64,000 bases of DNA from Cladopsammia gracilis (lineage: Eukaryota; Cnidaria; Anthozoa; Scleractinia; Dendrophylliidae), in NCBI GenBank assembly GCA_022457155.1, contig JAJGOT010000219.1, positions 248,001-312,000 of the forward strand, read 5' to 3'. The notes beneath the pieces were generated by a model, which had not been told where the DNA came from, did no database searches, and saw only the letters and a program-made list of their open reading frames with translations. This document shows positions 34,701 to 49,700 of this stretch, in pieces. Positions within the stretch are counted from its first letter, which is position 1, and the number at the start of each line of letters is the position of its first letter. The translations under genes were made by a program, and so were the position numbers.

Positions 34701-37700
34701 ATTCCACAAATATATTCCGAGGACACCAATTTTGGTGGCAGGTGAAAGGTGCAGGTCGGTTTATGAAATCATGTATACAGAATCTGTTTGATTGGTCTGT
34801 CAGGGTTAGGGTTTAAAGAATGAAGTTCTTTGGAGCGTACTCAATCTCATCCGCAGAGCCTTTGTCAAGCCCAAATCCGATACCGTCCAGAAGGACGTCG
34901 GACACCTTATTGAGACTTATATAACGGAGTAACTGGTTAGCTTTCAGTTGAGGTTAGGGATAGCAGTTTATATAGTTAAATTTAGGACTAAGCAACCCGA
35001 GAAGCTAGGTGGTACAGTGGTACGGTAGGCTATGTAAGCCTAAGCTTAGCTAAGGTCACAGGTTTAATTCTGAGTGGGGATTTTAGATTTTCTTTTTTAC
35101 ACTTTTTTGTCGGCGTTACGTTATATAAGTCTCAATAAGGTGTCCGACGTCCTTCTGGACAACCCAGAGCCTTCTCCACTTTCAAACTGGCAGGCCAGGC
35201 GGACTAAAGCTGCCAAAATATTCCAAAAATCCTATAGTGATTTGTCGTGTAAAACATGATGAATTTCTTTGTTTCTTTTCAACAACGGTTTGAGATTGCC
35301 AGAAAACAAAAACTCCCCACGGCCTGTTGTTGATTTAAAACAGTCATTCTGACGGTTATCATTTGACCTTTAATTAATTTACAGGAGCTTTTGATACTAA
35401 CAATTAATTTACTACCATTGGACCGAGAGGTGTTTTTGTTATTGAAAACAATTACTTTTCGTTTGAATTTGCATTTAATAGCTTCTTTGATTTTTCTTTA
35501 TAGTGTGAACTGATGTAATGGTCGGCGAGAGTTGTTTAATTCTGTAAAATTAATATGGTCATCCATCGAACCCCACCTCCGAGTATGTGGCAGATCTATA
35601 TAATCCTTGTAACTTGCAACGTAAGGCCCAATGATTCAAAACAAACCTTGAATTATAACTGATGTTGTACCAGATGAACTATCGACTCTGTTGATAACCA
35701 CACAGGTGTAATTCCCAGTATCATTTGCAATACTTAAGCTGATTGTTAACTGCACTAAGCTTTCATTGAAATGTGTGATATTCCCTCGTGCTCCATTCTT
35801 CATAGTACCATTCTGAGATATAACAGCTCCATTTTTTCGCCACTGCACTTCAGATGCAGGTGGTGAAGCATTATAGTGACAAGTCAGCTGTAATTCATTT
35901 CCTACCACCACAAACTGATTTGCATCGCCATCAATTGTCACTTCTGGCTGAACTGCAATCACAACAGTATTGGAGTAAAAAAGTGTTCAATTCTTTGGAT
36001 GATTACAATAACTTTAGTTTTGACTATGTGATTTAAAATCCAACCAATAGAGTGTTTTCACTCACTTAAATTGGCTTCCTAGCACCCTTACCATCCGCAA
36101 TATTGGTGTCTCATGAAAGAAAGCGTGAGCTGGTCATTTCTTGTATTTATCGTTTTATATATCAAAAGATCACTCCTATACTGTTTAATATTGCCATGGT
36201 TCTGTGAATCATTGTCGGCTTTGGTAACAAGATTGGAAAAAAGTCAAAAAAAAATATTCTGAAGCTGAAAAATTGAGATTTAGTCGCATTCCGAAAATCG
36301 AGAAGAACGAAGGTGAGATGATGGAGGAGTTAACGACCAGAAGAAGGCAAGCATGCATGGCTTTCTGCCATAAGTCGTAATGACCTTACGGAGAATAATG
36401 CTGAAAATGAGAGGGTTTGTTGTAAGCATTTTGTTTCATGCCAAGCTTGGCCTCAGTTAGAGCTGGAATGTCCTTTTTTTCGTTTTACTGTTGTCTTAGA
36501 ATCTTCTGGGACTAAAAATGAAGCATTATCATCGAGTTTTCCCACTGTTTCGTTAAGTTTTTGCTTCAGTTTAGTGATGGACTAAAAGTCGATGTCTTGA
36601 ACTTCGTCAAATGGTACGTCTTTGTTGTAAGTTGACAAAATCCAAGCACATTTTATATCGGTGCAAGCCAGCTTTTCTAGTACTCAACGTTTGAATGAAA
36701 ATAACACACTAGCTTTCTCCTTGGCAAGCCATTCACCTGCGGCAATGTGCGCTTAAAATTTTGTGATAATCCACAGAGGAACAGAGTTGGGTCCTTCAAC
36801 ACTCTATATAAATCCAGAGACCATCTGGTTATACGTTTGAAGACTTTTGAAGGCTCTGAATTGTTCTTTAGTGTAGTAGCTAGTTTCAAGGACTAGATAC
36901 GAAACGAGGTCAATTGACTCTGTCGGAGGAAGACATTAAAGATCGTAATTTTTGCCATAAATTAGAAAAGGATCGACTCCGATGCATGTTATTTTCTGCA
37001 TGTACCTTTTCGTGACAATAGGATCAAGATCATTTGCATATTCAGACAATTGGGAAGCTTTGTTATCCTCCAGAGGAATCTTTATTTATATTTTCAGCAA
37101 AAAATATTTGCAATTTCCACATTTTCCTGATAATTTTTAATTTTTAGCAAAATCCGAGTTGACGGCATCTTGGCGCGCCATTTTGTTAAATATTTTCTTA
37201 ATCATATTAAACAGCTTAGCGTGTAGGTTTGCATTACGTCGGAGTTAAACAGTGAAACACACAAACGAATGAGAAGAGGGACGACTTCATTTAAATGTCT
37301 GGTTTAGCTTTTGCTGTATAATTAATTATACTAAATGCGCACTATGTCTGTTTGCGTTATTGTCTCTGAGAACGTAACGGAACAGAAATAATATAAATAT
37401 ATCATTAATAATTTATTATTTTTTAATTGACAGTGATAGTACGTAAGTGAGTTACCTGCAGTCTTAAGTAATCCATATACTTCTATTCTGAGAGCTTTGC
37501 CATTGTGATAATCAGTTGGCTGGAACCGGATAAACCTCGCTCTATTGATTCCTACTAGCATGTGTTTTACTATGTCATTTCTTCCATCATTTGCGTTAAA
37601 GATCTGCAGTCAAAGTCAAATGTTTGCTCAATTTAATTGGTCAGATTTAGACGGATTAAAACAACTTAAACTAAAAACTACATTTAATATATTTGTTAGA

Positions 37701-40700
37701 CAACCGCGTGGCGAGTTCGTATTGTGTTTTCCTCCAATTGCTATCAATAGCGGTTTGCTGTAAAAAAAAATCAAAAATCGTTATCCCGTCTACCGCATTA
37801 CCACCATGCATTTGTCTAACTGATGTGTTGTATCCTACCGTGTACGAGGAAATTTTTGCGGGCGGGAAAATTTTGCGGATTGCCGACTGAATTTGTTTTG
37901 CGAGAGGAAATTTTTGCGGATCGAGACAACTAAAATTTCTGCTGGGAGGAAATTTTTGTGGATTTCTGGTCAAGTATAAATAAAATTTAAGGCAATATCG
38001 GTATTAAATTGCAATTTTACTTCCTGACCGGAATTTTCTATAGTTTCCATAGTTATGGTTGCTGTTCTAGCGCCAACATGAACATTAACAACAATAAAAC
38101 CTGAGTGAATTATTGTACGTTCTTGTAAAAACGTATTAGTCGATTATGATAAAAGTCTCTGGTTCTTTTGAGGACGTGTCTGGAGTTGAATCGGGAATAC
38201 AGATGACTGTTGTGCCGGTCGCCTCGGAGTTATGAGAGCACTGTTCACTGTAAAAAGTTCCTGTTAAACACGAAGTTCCGGTATAAAAGGCTTAGCTCCT
38301 CCCCCATTTCACACCTTACACCTTTTGGGTGTGAAATGCAAATTTAGGCGTCTTTCAGTCACAAAACGTGGTTAACTTGCGCGTCCTTTGAACATAATTT
38401 GTTTCAAAAATCTGATAAAACCAAGATTTTACCTAAGCTAAAAAAGAAATAGAAGTTCATAAAGACTTCTGATATAGCTTTCATAAAGTTTTTCCAAATT
38501 GTGTTAGCAATGGTCTTAGCAATGACGCATGTTATTTGTCAGTTGTTTATGCTTCAGTGGTTGATTGACGACTGGAGGTGAGAATGGCCAGGCCAGGCTC
38601 CTTTTATACCGGAACTTCGTCTTTAAGCCAATATACACCATTAAAACAAGATTTACTAATTTTTCGGCGGGAGTATATTCTAAGATATTAAATGTAGACT
38701 CGGAAAAAAATCCGAGTCCCAGATGGGATTTAAACCCACGACCCTCCGTGATCTAGTCGGATGCTCTAACCACTGAGCTACTGGAGACTCTATGGTGAGC
38801 AAGGGTCAATTTGTGGGTCTTGACTGGAATCGCATCGCGCGGCTACACAGCCAAGTATTGACTAGCACATGTGAAACTCACTAACAGCATCGCGCTGTCA
38901 CATTAAAGCATATCAAGATGCAGCCAACCAACTTCCAAAGTGAGTATATAAAGATGAAACAACAATAACAACAAAGATCTTTGTTGTTATTGTTGTTTCA
39001 TCTGAGTATATTTCTGCGGCGGAAAATTTTGCGGGAGTTTTTTTCTGCTGGAGTTTTTTTTTTTTTTTTTTTTTTTTTTTGCGGATAGAAGGAAATCCGC
39101 AAAAATTAACTCCAGCAAAATTAAACTCTTACACGGTATATTCAAAGGTTTCACGTGGTATAATTACCTAAAATGACGTGGCCCACCCTATTTATGTATA
39201 TTCGTTGTCTCACACGCTAAACGAGCTCCTCCTTTATCTTGCGTCCTAATGGTAAAACAAACCTTATCAGCATTGTTTTCCTGGTAGGTTACCCAGTCGG
39301 CGTTGTTCAATGATAAAAGCAATTTGTATTTCTTTGTCCAATGATCAGCAGTTGAACTTCCTTGAGTTGCTACAGCACAGATAAAAAACTCGTATTGCAG
39401 GTTGATTTGTAGGTAGTCATTAGCATTACCATTAGTGCTGGGTGACCACGCACCATTCCCATCTAGTCGACCTTTAGAAGCTTCTTTACCAGAACCTGAT
39501 GTCGAGGCGGAGAAGCTGCTGTCTGGAAATGCGTAACTGCTGTGCAAACCGAGTGACTGGATCGGACAGGCTATAATAAAAACAAGTCTGATAAATTTGC
39601 ATCGCAAATATGTTTTCCTTTCTGCATTTCCCATTTACCCTTCGCTTTATTGTGGTAGACAGACAATGTTGGCTTCCCAGGAAAAATCGCTTATTGCTCG
39701 AATGCTGTTACACTCTTATATAAGATACATATTTAATAAGAACGTTGAGGCTAGGCTTGGCCAAAATTAAAAGAACGTGCTACGAACGTACATGCTCAGG
39801 CTGAGATTTATTTAGGAACCTCTTTATACTGTACTTTTATTTTTACTACTTAAAACATGAAGTGTATTAAATTTGGTCATAGAAAATTGAAAGGTCAATT
39901 GAGGCCAAAATACTGGAGAAATGGTTAAAGTATAAAATACAGGATTACAGTGTTATCTTAAAATTTCTTTCCCTAGTTTTGCAAACAAGTTATAACATTG
40001 TAACAAATGAAATTGATTAAAACGTCCTTTTTCTGTTTACTAAGAACTTTGACTTTTCCTTCAGTAAATAATTATATGTAACGTGATTGGTGTACCCCGG
40101 GCTACGTAGAGGGGAATATTACACACTGCTCTGTAATATTCCCCTAGAGAGGATATCAGCCCCCCTTCTCCCCTGGCGCAATCAATTCCCCACCGCCCAC
40201 CCCTCCACCTCAACTTGTTCAGCCAGTTGGTAATTGACAAGGTTTATTCAATACAATTACCTGGAAGAACAAAGGAAAACAAGCAATGTGGAAAATGGTA
40301 GCTTGAAAACAGTAGTTTTATTTTTCGTTTTTTCCCTTGCTGCCCCCTAATCCCTTAACCTTTATAAGAAAGGGAGACCTGTCGTTTAGAGAAGATGAAA
40401 ATATAATCGTAAGTACAGGTGACAAAGAAATGGTGTGGTATTACATTGATGCAATAAAACTATTTATGGACTGGAAAGTAGATTTTGTGAAAATAACCGA
40501 AAATTATCACTTTGTCCAAGTATAAATGGCCTGCAAAAATTACGTTAGTGCCTGCTTACTTTTAAGCACCAAAATGTTTTCAAAGGACTGAACATTCATT
40601 TCCAGTTTCAATTTTGATCAAAATAAGACTACAAGTATGAAAAATACCGAGGTCAAAAGTGTTTCATTTTCAGCTGCTCAAAAAGACAGGTCCCCTCTTC

Positions 40701-43700
40701 CTTATACAGGTCAAGCTGCCAGGAAAACAACTAGAGAGGAACAATGAATATGTTTGCATCACTTTTCAGTAGTTTTCATTGTGTGTAATAATTCTAGTTG
40801 ATAATGGTTACTCTCGTAAAATAATTCGTCTTTAAAATAACAATTACCATACCCCTTCGGGCGGAATAAACTTCTACTTCACAGAGTGTGAGATACTCTG
40901 CACTGCTTTTAGTAATTCTTATGGTGACATATCTTCCGTACAAAGTGGGGCGACAGAAGAAGGATGCACCTTGTCCTTGAGGAACACTGTAGCCGCCTAC
41001 ACCACACTTAGGGTTAGCGACACCCCCATTACTTGAACTTGTGCCTAAAATAGTTTATAATGACTGAGGCAATTCATCATATAGTTAACAAATAAATTTT
41101 ACTAGCACAAAAAAATGTTTTTGCTGTTTAGCACTCACGTTGAATGATAATATTGAAATTTAGTTAAGATTGAGTGCTTAAAATACTGTTACAAAGACAG
41201 TCAGATTTTTCAGGGATAACCCCTTCATCGGTGTTTGTGTTCCCTTTTGAACACAAACACTGATGAATGGGTTATCCCCGAAACGTCAATAAATTTTACT
41301 TGTCTGTCGAGTGTGATCGTCCGGGTTAGTGTAGTTCTTAAAAGGACTTTTGTTGCTGGTATTGACTGACGTTTTAACAACCTGAGCGGAAGTCATCTTA
41401 AGAGTCATCTGAATTATGAATCGTTAGTTGATGGTATATCCGTCTGGTTATTATCGTCATTGGTCAGTTTAGCCATGATGTTATTGGCTGTTGAGACTCA
41501 AATGAGTGATTGGTGCGTTTCCGGCGTTTTAGGCGACGCCTAATTCTGTAGTTAGGGATACCCAATGTCAGTCCTCACATATCTTCCCTAGCCTCTGTAG
41601 TGTGTTTTACTGTGTTTGTATTTGGTAAGGTGAGTCCATTTGTGGCTGCAAGGTAGCACTGACCGAGAGAAGCTGATAGCAAGCAAAGCCCTAAGAAGGC
41701 AAATAGATATAATTGTTTATCTTCATTCTTTCTGCGCAAGTAACTCTGTGAATACATCAAGGGCTGGCCCAGCGTAAACTTTGCCTGAATTTCATTTCCT
41801 CCGATGGTCGGTGACACTTATTTTTTTGTTTTATATATCGGTTTATTTACCTTCTCGTGTACAAATTTGAGATTTTAGTAAATTTCTACGCTCGTCCCAG
41901 AATTCAGCTCTTATTTTATCTGTTAACCGCATTTGAAAATACCTTCATTATAAGCTAATTTCAATCGAGAGGACACCAGATGAAATTATTTACCCAATCA
42001 TCCCTTGAGATAAATTTTAACCAATAAACACTAGAGAATATCGAGCTACGATATTAAGATATTAAAAACACAGCGATATGTTTTTGTCCGCAATGGTACG
42101 CAATAATACTGAGGCAGATGTTTGGTATAGGTACATAGGTAAGGCATCATCTAGCAGTGGCAAAAGTTTAAAAAAAGTATGACCTGAAGAAGATTTTCGC
42201 GCGAACGTTCATAAATAACATGACAATTATGTCGGCGACGCTGCAGGGCAAACTGTATCAATTACCATCTTTGTCGATCGTTCTTACTTTATTGAAATTT
42301 GAAAGTTTCATTTAACCTGGTAGATTGCAATAGAATCTTTAGTCATATTGACTTACCAACTCTGATCTCGAATTGATTCAATCTATCCCCGAAGTTGTCT
42401 CTGTTGACTATGTACACTTCAGTCACAGGCTCCACTTGTCCCAGGTCCACTCTCCACCAAGGTTTAGTTTCATGAAGTGTGTGTGTACATGATTTACCCG
42501 CATCGTAGTTTGTGTTGCTGTTTCCGTCCACTGCTAAGTTACTATAACCCTGAACATAAGGGCTTGTGCTTATCTGCGTCGTGTTCTTGTTGTATGCCAG
42601 ATTATCTTAAAGGAAAAAAAAACGAAATCATACAAATAAACTCCTGAATACATTTATCTAAATAGAATTGTTATTTTGACTTCACTAACAGCAAAAGACA
42701 TAGTGTAACAACAACAACAACAACAACAACAAAAACGTCTTTATTTTTAAAAACAGTTACATTTTAGCTGCCTGCGTTTAGAAAAGGCTATTCTAGGCAG
42801 GCAGATTAAAGAAAAAGTACACAGAGAAAATTATAATTACAATTATAATTGAACATAATTTAAAATAATAAATAATAAATATAATAATAAATTGAAAATA
42901 ATAAATATAATTGAAATAATTGAAAATAAATATAATTGAAAATTATAGTTTTTTTACAATTAGAAAGTTTAGAATTGAGAGAAAATAAATGAATAGTTAA
43001 ATAAATAATTGTTGTTGAATTTAACTGGAAGTCAATTTTTTTTATTATCAAAGGCGTTTTAATATAGTTATTTTCGTTTTGTAAAATATCAAGCAGAAAA
43101 TTGTGTAATGTTTTTATTTTTTTTTTCGTAGGAAGATCTCTAACATAGTGAGGTATCTCATTGCAAAGTTTAACGCCAAATCGAGAGAGTGAATATTTGA
43201 GTTTATCCATCCTAGAGCTTTTTACATAAAATTTATTACCAGAGGTCGATGACCGCGTATTGAATGAATGAACTTTGGAAGTTTTTCATGGCAAAAAATT
43301 GGGTGACATTTGCCTCTAATTTTTTTAACTCGTCTCCAGACCCCCAATTTGACCCTTAAAATCACTGTGAAAACGCCATTTTTTTAAGGGAAAATGGAAA
43401 TTTCGCCCATTTATGAATTACGTTTCGGAAATCCACACTCGGATTCCAGTAATTTGGTTATTACTCTATCTGGAAACGGTAAAATATTTTAATAACTTAA
43501 AAAAAAAAGTCCCGTCATTTTGACCTTGAAGTGACCAATGTCAAGTGAAGGCTTATATGAAGTTCAACCGCGCGGTCATCGCTTTTAGCGGTATAACTCA
43601 TTTTAATAGGCATAATGTCAACATCCACACCCAGTTTTGAAGAGACTGGGATCTTGTGAACATTTTGGTGGGAAATGTGATTTAGTTGGAGCGAAAAAAA

Positions 43701-46700
43701 TCCCGTCATTTTGCCATTTTTTCAGTGTACTATGCTTCGACTGAGCCAATTTTGGCTTCTTTTAGTCTGTATATATTCGCATGCTCTTCTGTCAATGCAT
43801 GGCCTGGCAATTTATGAATACTTTTCGGAAGTCCACACTCGGATTCCAGTAATATGGTTATTATTCTATCTAGAAACGTTAAAATATTTTAATAACTTTT
43901 AAAAAAGGTACCGTCATTTTTACCTTGAAGTGAGCAATTTCGTATAAAAGCTTGTAAGGAGTTCAACCGCGCAGTCATCGCTTTAAGCGTTCTAACTCAT
44001 TTTAACAGGCGCAATGTCAACATCCAAACTCGGTTTTGGAAAGATTGGAATTTAGTAAACATTTCGGTGGAAAATTTGCTTTGGTTCGAGCGAAAAAACC
44101 TCCGTCATTTTGCACTTTTCAGCCGGAAAGATTTCCGTTTAACCCCAACATTAGTTATGCATACCGTTCTTAAAACTAAAACAAAAGCCAAAACAATAGA
44201 AATCCAAAAGCAAAACAATAGCGCATACATACATAATTATGAGCAACAGTTCATTTTGGTAACGCGCATGCCCGGAGCAAATGTCTCGTCTGAGGGATCA
44301 ATATTTTGGAATGAAATAGTGTCAAGTAGATAAGTTTATTTTGGAGGGGCTTAGCGAGAACCAACCCTGCAAAGTATGTACAACAGCTAACATACAATCT
44401 GCGACAACTTATTTACAATTCACGTATTCTCTGGCTTTTACCTAAAAGCTGCTATCACGGTCAATCTTGACCTACATCCAAAATTAAGCACACGGGCGTA
44501 GTGCCAGTTAGGATGGGGACTACCTCTGATAAAACGGGATCATCTTCACTTACGTACCCAAAAATACACGCGAGCAAATAGCCAGTTAGGCTAGGACACA
44601 AAATCTCGAGCATAACAGCTGACTTAATTCCGACCCTGGCTGGAGGTCTACAACATAGCCATTATAAGTCCATCTTGACTTTTGTCGCCAACGTAGGAAC
44701 TATTCCGGCTCAGGTGACCTAAGTGTACACTGAAGACTAAATAACCCGTTCCGGTATGGGGCCTATGAAAACTTGATAAGTTAAGGAACAGGTGCAAAAC
44801 TGTAACAATCTTACATTAGTTTAGGCGCCAGGTGGCAAAAAGAACTTAAAAATGGTCGATACATGGACAGCCTGATATAAAATTCTAACATACGCCATTC
44901 GAAAGAGAAAATGTGGTGTTGGACGTTGCAAAACTCTTGCAAACCTTCCAAAAAGACGCTATAATGACATCACCCACGTACGTGACAATGTGTCCAGAGG
45001 ACGTCTGGAAGCAAGGGAAATTGTTACTTTTCTTGTGGAAACCACGAAAGCTATTTTGTACTTGAACGTATATTTCAGGATTAACACATACCTCCAAAGT
45101 TCACATCTTTATTACAGTATATGAGGTCATATGCATGGTCACGTGACTCAAAATATGAGGAAAAACAATAAAAAACAAATGTCGTGCCATACCTGAGAGG
45201 GTGAATCAATGCTTTCCAGGATTAAACTAAAGAACTGAGAAGATTATTAATACCATTAGTAGTATACAGAATAGGGGTTTTGCGTCGGGCGGATCATGCG
45301 GATATCATGCGGATCCTCATAATAAGAGATGTAATATGTAAATAGTAACGTCATCGCCGTAGACAATAGGGTTATAGGGCCTGTTCAAGCTTGTCCGAGT
45401 CAGTAAAGTATGACATAGGAGTTAAAAATATGACATACGAGAAATTTTGACTGTTTTTGACTGTTTCGTCTTTATAGTGTTCACTTCTATTCTTTGTAAA
45501 ACTTCATCTTAATAAAACATTGTTTCTCTCTCTCTAGAAGACGATTGGTTAAAAGCGGTTTCGCACCATTCAATTCTTTCAATTGGTAGTTTTATGAAGG
45601 CCATTCGATCCACAAATTGTGGTGTATTTTAATCGATGATTTCAGTAGGTTAAGTCTACTCTTTATTTATCACTTTGACTTTCCGGTAGCTTCAAAGTTC
45701 AAACTTTTAATTATGCGAACACTGAACTATAAATTTGCATGAAAAATTAGCACCTCGGAAAATAAACAAAGCAACCAATTTCACGCGCGCGTTAAAACAA
45801 TAAAACCACACTTTGTTAAGTTCAACCTATATTTATTGATAACAAACAAGTACATCATTATATAGGCAATTTTAAAGCTTAGTTGGAAAGGAACAGACAG
45901 AGTTGGCCAGCCCAAATATGTCAACAAAAAAAAAAGCTCTAGCGAATTTTCAATTAGCTGTAGGTGTATATTTTTACCGAGCTACAAATGTTAACAAGCG
46001 TTGATCTTATAATGTCCATAAGCCAGTGTCTCACATCCGTTTTGTAAAATATAGCGTTTGTCGTCATAGGGAGATAGACTTGTTTTGGTCAAAGTCACAG
46101 AATAGAGTTGATGATTCTCGCTTCTAATTTGGTTCATCCGTGCCATCTGTAGCTGTTTCTCAAAGAGACAGCTCTTGTAGTCCTGGTGACGAATCGTCCG
46201 CTTGGTCACGTTCTTGGAAATACCTTTAGCTGTTTTCTTTTCCACCGGTTTGTTCTCTTCAGTGAACAAGATTGAGTACAATTTGGGTCGAAGACCAACA
46301 AATTCTTCAATTGGAATTCCTTTCGTTTCATCCTTCATTTTCCCCAGGACCTTTTTATTTCTCGCACTGTACAGGAAATGTTCTGCTGGATATTCTGAAG
46401 TGTCAAAGGAATCCAGATCTTCTAGGAAATCACGGTACAGGTCATCTGTCTTCACATCATAACACAGACTGTCAGTATCGGTAAAAAGTAATTTGGACTG
46501 AGATCCGTATTTTGAAGCCATGTAGTTATAATGGAAATCGTACATCAGCACTTTAGAGAGATCAAGTATGGCAAAACCAACATAAATGGGGCGATTCAGG
46601 TACAACGTAGTCTTCTTCATGTTAACAGCGGCCAGGTCTTCAGAGAAGATGCGAAATGAGTCAAAGGAAGGTGATGCGGCGAGCTTGATTAGTTTTTCTT

Positions 46701-49700
46701 CGTTAGTGACCAGCTTGACATTCACTCGCTTTCGGAGGTTCTCCATAGTTTTTCCGAACACGGAATTGTTAAGGAGCTTGAAAAAATCTTTCTCAAAGTC
46801 ATTTGTCGCCATTTTGCGCTTTTCCGTGTTAAAGTCGATGTAACTCTTCAACCACGTGCTCTGTGCAAAGCCCAAAACTCGGTGAATCTTTGTCAACTTC
46901 ATGCCCAGGTCCAAGTATAATTTCAAGTTGCGGTAGTGAAGAATGTAGCTTTTTTTTGTTGCAGAGATTCGGCACTAGTTTAGGTACCGATGCGTCGCCC
47001 AAGGTTTAGGTCTTCATTCAGCTGTTGACAGTAGGGAGAAAGCATGTTGGAGGTGACTTTCATTTTCTCTGGCGCCAATGGATAATCCGAATGCAAGTCG
47101 TGAAGCTCTGGTGGGTATTCTAGATCTACCTCGAGTATAAAACCCTCCTCGCAGTCATCGGCCACATCCAGCACATCTAAATCTTCGATTTCGTTTTTAG
47201 TCAGCCAAACAAAATCGTGGGTCGGGAGCGGTTGACTCATTGCCCATCCATACAAGTTGTTGGCATCTAGGTACATGATATAGTGTTTGTCTTGAGCTGC
47301 ATCATAATCAGGGACATATGGGTTGTTCGCTTTGCTGTAGCGATTACTGATCATCGAGATGCCACCACGTATGCCCTCCTCTACGAACAAATACATGTCT
47401 GGGTCGGTCAAAAGTTCAAGTTCTACATTGGTCATCTTGAGACAGGCAGACCAAGCTAGAGAGGGAGAGGTGAAAAAGTGTGCGGGGTCCAACTGGTAGT
47501 AGTTGAGGCAGATGCTCCGAAAGTTTTCAAATACATCGGCTAATAAAAGCACGTCTGAGAGAAGATACAAGTCGTGGTAATCGCCAAGATTTTGCATTTG
47601 AAAGCTTGTAAATACGGTTTGTGCATGTTGATAATCGTCGTCACCAATGGGCTCCTCTGTTAGCTTACTATAGAATGCTTCTTTGGGAGGCAGCTGATGT
47701 TCTTGGAACCTGTTCATAGAGTCCATATAATCGTACGGGTAGACACCTTTTCTCAGCAATAGGGGAACTTTGCTTTCTTCGATATAACGCTTGAGGACTT
47801 GAAATTTCTGATCTCCTTCCTTTGCCAAGTTACACACAAGCTTTTCCAATGACGCATTCATAAACTGATATGAATCAATAAAATCCAAGTGACCGATCGA
47901 AAAGGAAATGTACTTTTCCATATTGTTCGCAATACAGTTAATGGTCTTGTTCTTCAACTTTCCGACACCTTGCATAATGAGGTGGGAGTCATACCCTCGG
48001 AGGTTGTGGAAAATCACAGGTATCCTACCGGTAAATTGAAAGTTCAAGTTGCAGCCGTTATGGGCAGCACCTCTAAATTTACCAGTAATGTGACAGTGAT
48101 CGCGAACTCTGTCTGCGCCCAGCTCTTCTCTACAAATGTGGCAATGAGTTGCTCGTTGAAACTGCTGTTCTTCAGGCGGAGTGATTTGCATGGGAACAAT
48201 CTCATTCAAAAGGGTTCGAATACTCTGTTCTTCTTGCAGTAACAAATCAAGAAATTTGTCCACAGCATCTTCTCCGCGGTAGACGACAGGAGGTTTACAG
48301 TAATCCGGCCTTTCGGAGACAACGACATACGAGAACCCACAGGCTTGGTGATTTTGGAACTTCTCAGTCGATGACTTGCTGGGGTCTGGAGAAGCAGACT
48401 GAATCTTAGTGGTAAGACTTTCAAAATCAGCATAGATGGCGAATGGTACTCGAAGCTGCTTGTGAAAATCTTTAAACTGTAGAAACATGTTGTCATCACT
48501 CGGTAGCTCTATTCTCTGTGGACCATGCTGACTGCAGATACGCTTGTGATCTTCTAGAAGCTGCTCTCGAACAAATCCGTGGAGACAGTAAGGGCAGTAA
48601 TACATTCGGCCTTTATATCGCGTTTGACTTGAAAGAAATCGGTTGAGATTTCTAATCAAACAATAATGCCGTTTCTCTCCTAGTGAATACAGCAGTAAGT
48701 TGACATGAACGCGGAATCGCTCCTTGCTGATATATACAGGAAATGAACACCTTGCTCAAATCCAAAGACATTAATCGCAATCTCGTTTTGCTTCTCAAAC
48801 TTTGGGATTTTATTGACAGGCACCGGAAACTCGATGTCATTAAAGTTCAGTTCCTGTAAGTGTGGTTGATAATGATGGATGCGTTCAGGATTAGACCTGC
48901 GTGGAACTGGGTGTAAAGCCGCCAAGACACTCCACATGAAACATCTGTTGTCGTTATTTTTGATATTGACGATCACCTTCCGGTTCTCCAACGATTTTGG
49001 CAGAGGAAGGTAGCTTGATCCTTTCAGAGGCTTGTACTGAGCCACATTCAAATCAATACTTAGTATTTCAGAGAGCATCCAACCACTTCCTTCTTTCTGA
49101 TAACTTGCAAAGGCGCTGAAAATCTTCTGGTTCACTTCGTTAAGCTGTTCGTCTATTTCGTGTGGGTTGACTGTTGTCATGCATAAACTTCGAAAGTGTG
49201 GTTCTGAGACCAAATCAGAACCATCTACTTTTGGTTTCACAAACGTGACTTGGACGCTGATGAACCACTTTATTCCCTTCTTAGCGATAAGTTCTTGTTT
49301 CAGATAGCGGAAGAGCGGCTTCTTCTTGCTGTGTAGAAACAGCCTTAGATCGCGTTTCTGCTGAATTCCAGGCTTTAACTTGAAGGTCTTCAAAGTATCC
49401 TTTAAAGCCGAGGTGAAACCGCAAGGATCCCCAAGGTTGTCGTGTACATCTTCATTATCGGCTTGCGAAGCCGACGAACTATTGAGCGCCTTGTCATCTA
49501 ATTTGATTTCTTTCCCTGTTGAACCGTCGTTGTCAGACTCTTCCGCGGTGAATTTTCGCTTGATGCCGTTATCAGAGATTGGCTTCTCAAACTCACATAC
49601 TTTCTGATGCTCTAAGCACTTATCTTGACGATAAAACTTGCGACTGCAATGCTGACATTGATGTGTCTTGTCTTGAAAATGTTTCTTCATGTGCCGCTTT

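Larger units (their letters stand above)
37836..39138. mobile_element. Composite: MITE ends split by foldback and SINE
   Basis: The left part reads taccgtgtacgagg then aaatttttgcgg. The right part reads ccgcaaaaattaactc then ctcttacacggta, so the ends are inverted copies of one MITE. Between them lie a foldback (38270-38620), a tRNA-like SINE (38714-38790), a 52-bp palindrome and a long T-run (39053-39080). Nested insertion is the simplest explanation. Confidence 0.6.

Noticed and set aside
38714..38790. A functional tRNA gene
   Set aside because: Extra bases between the acceptor and D stems, a mismatched anticodon stem and an altered B box indicate a SINE or pseudogene.
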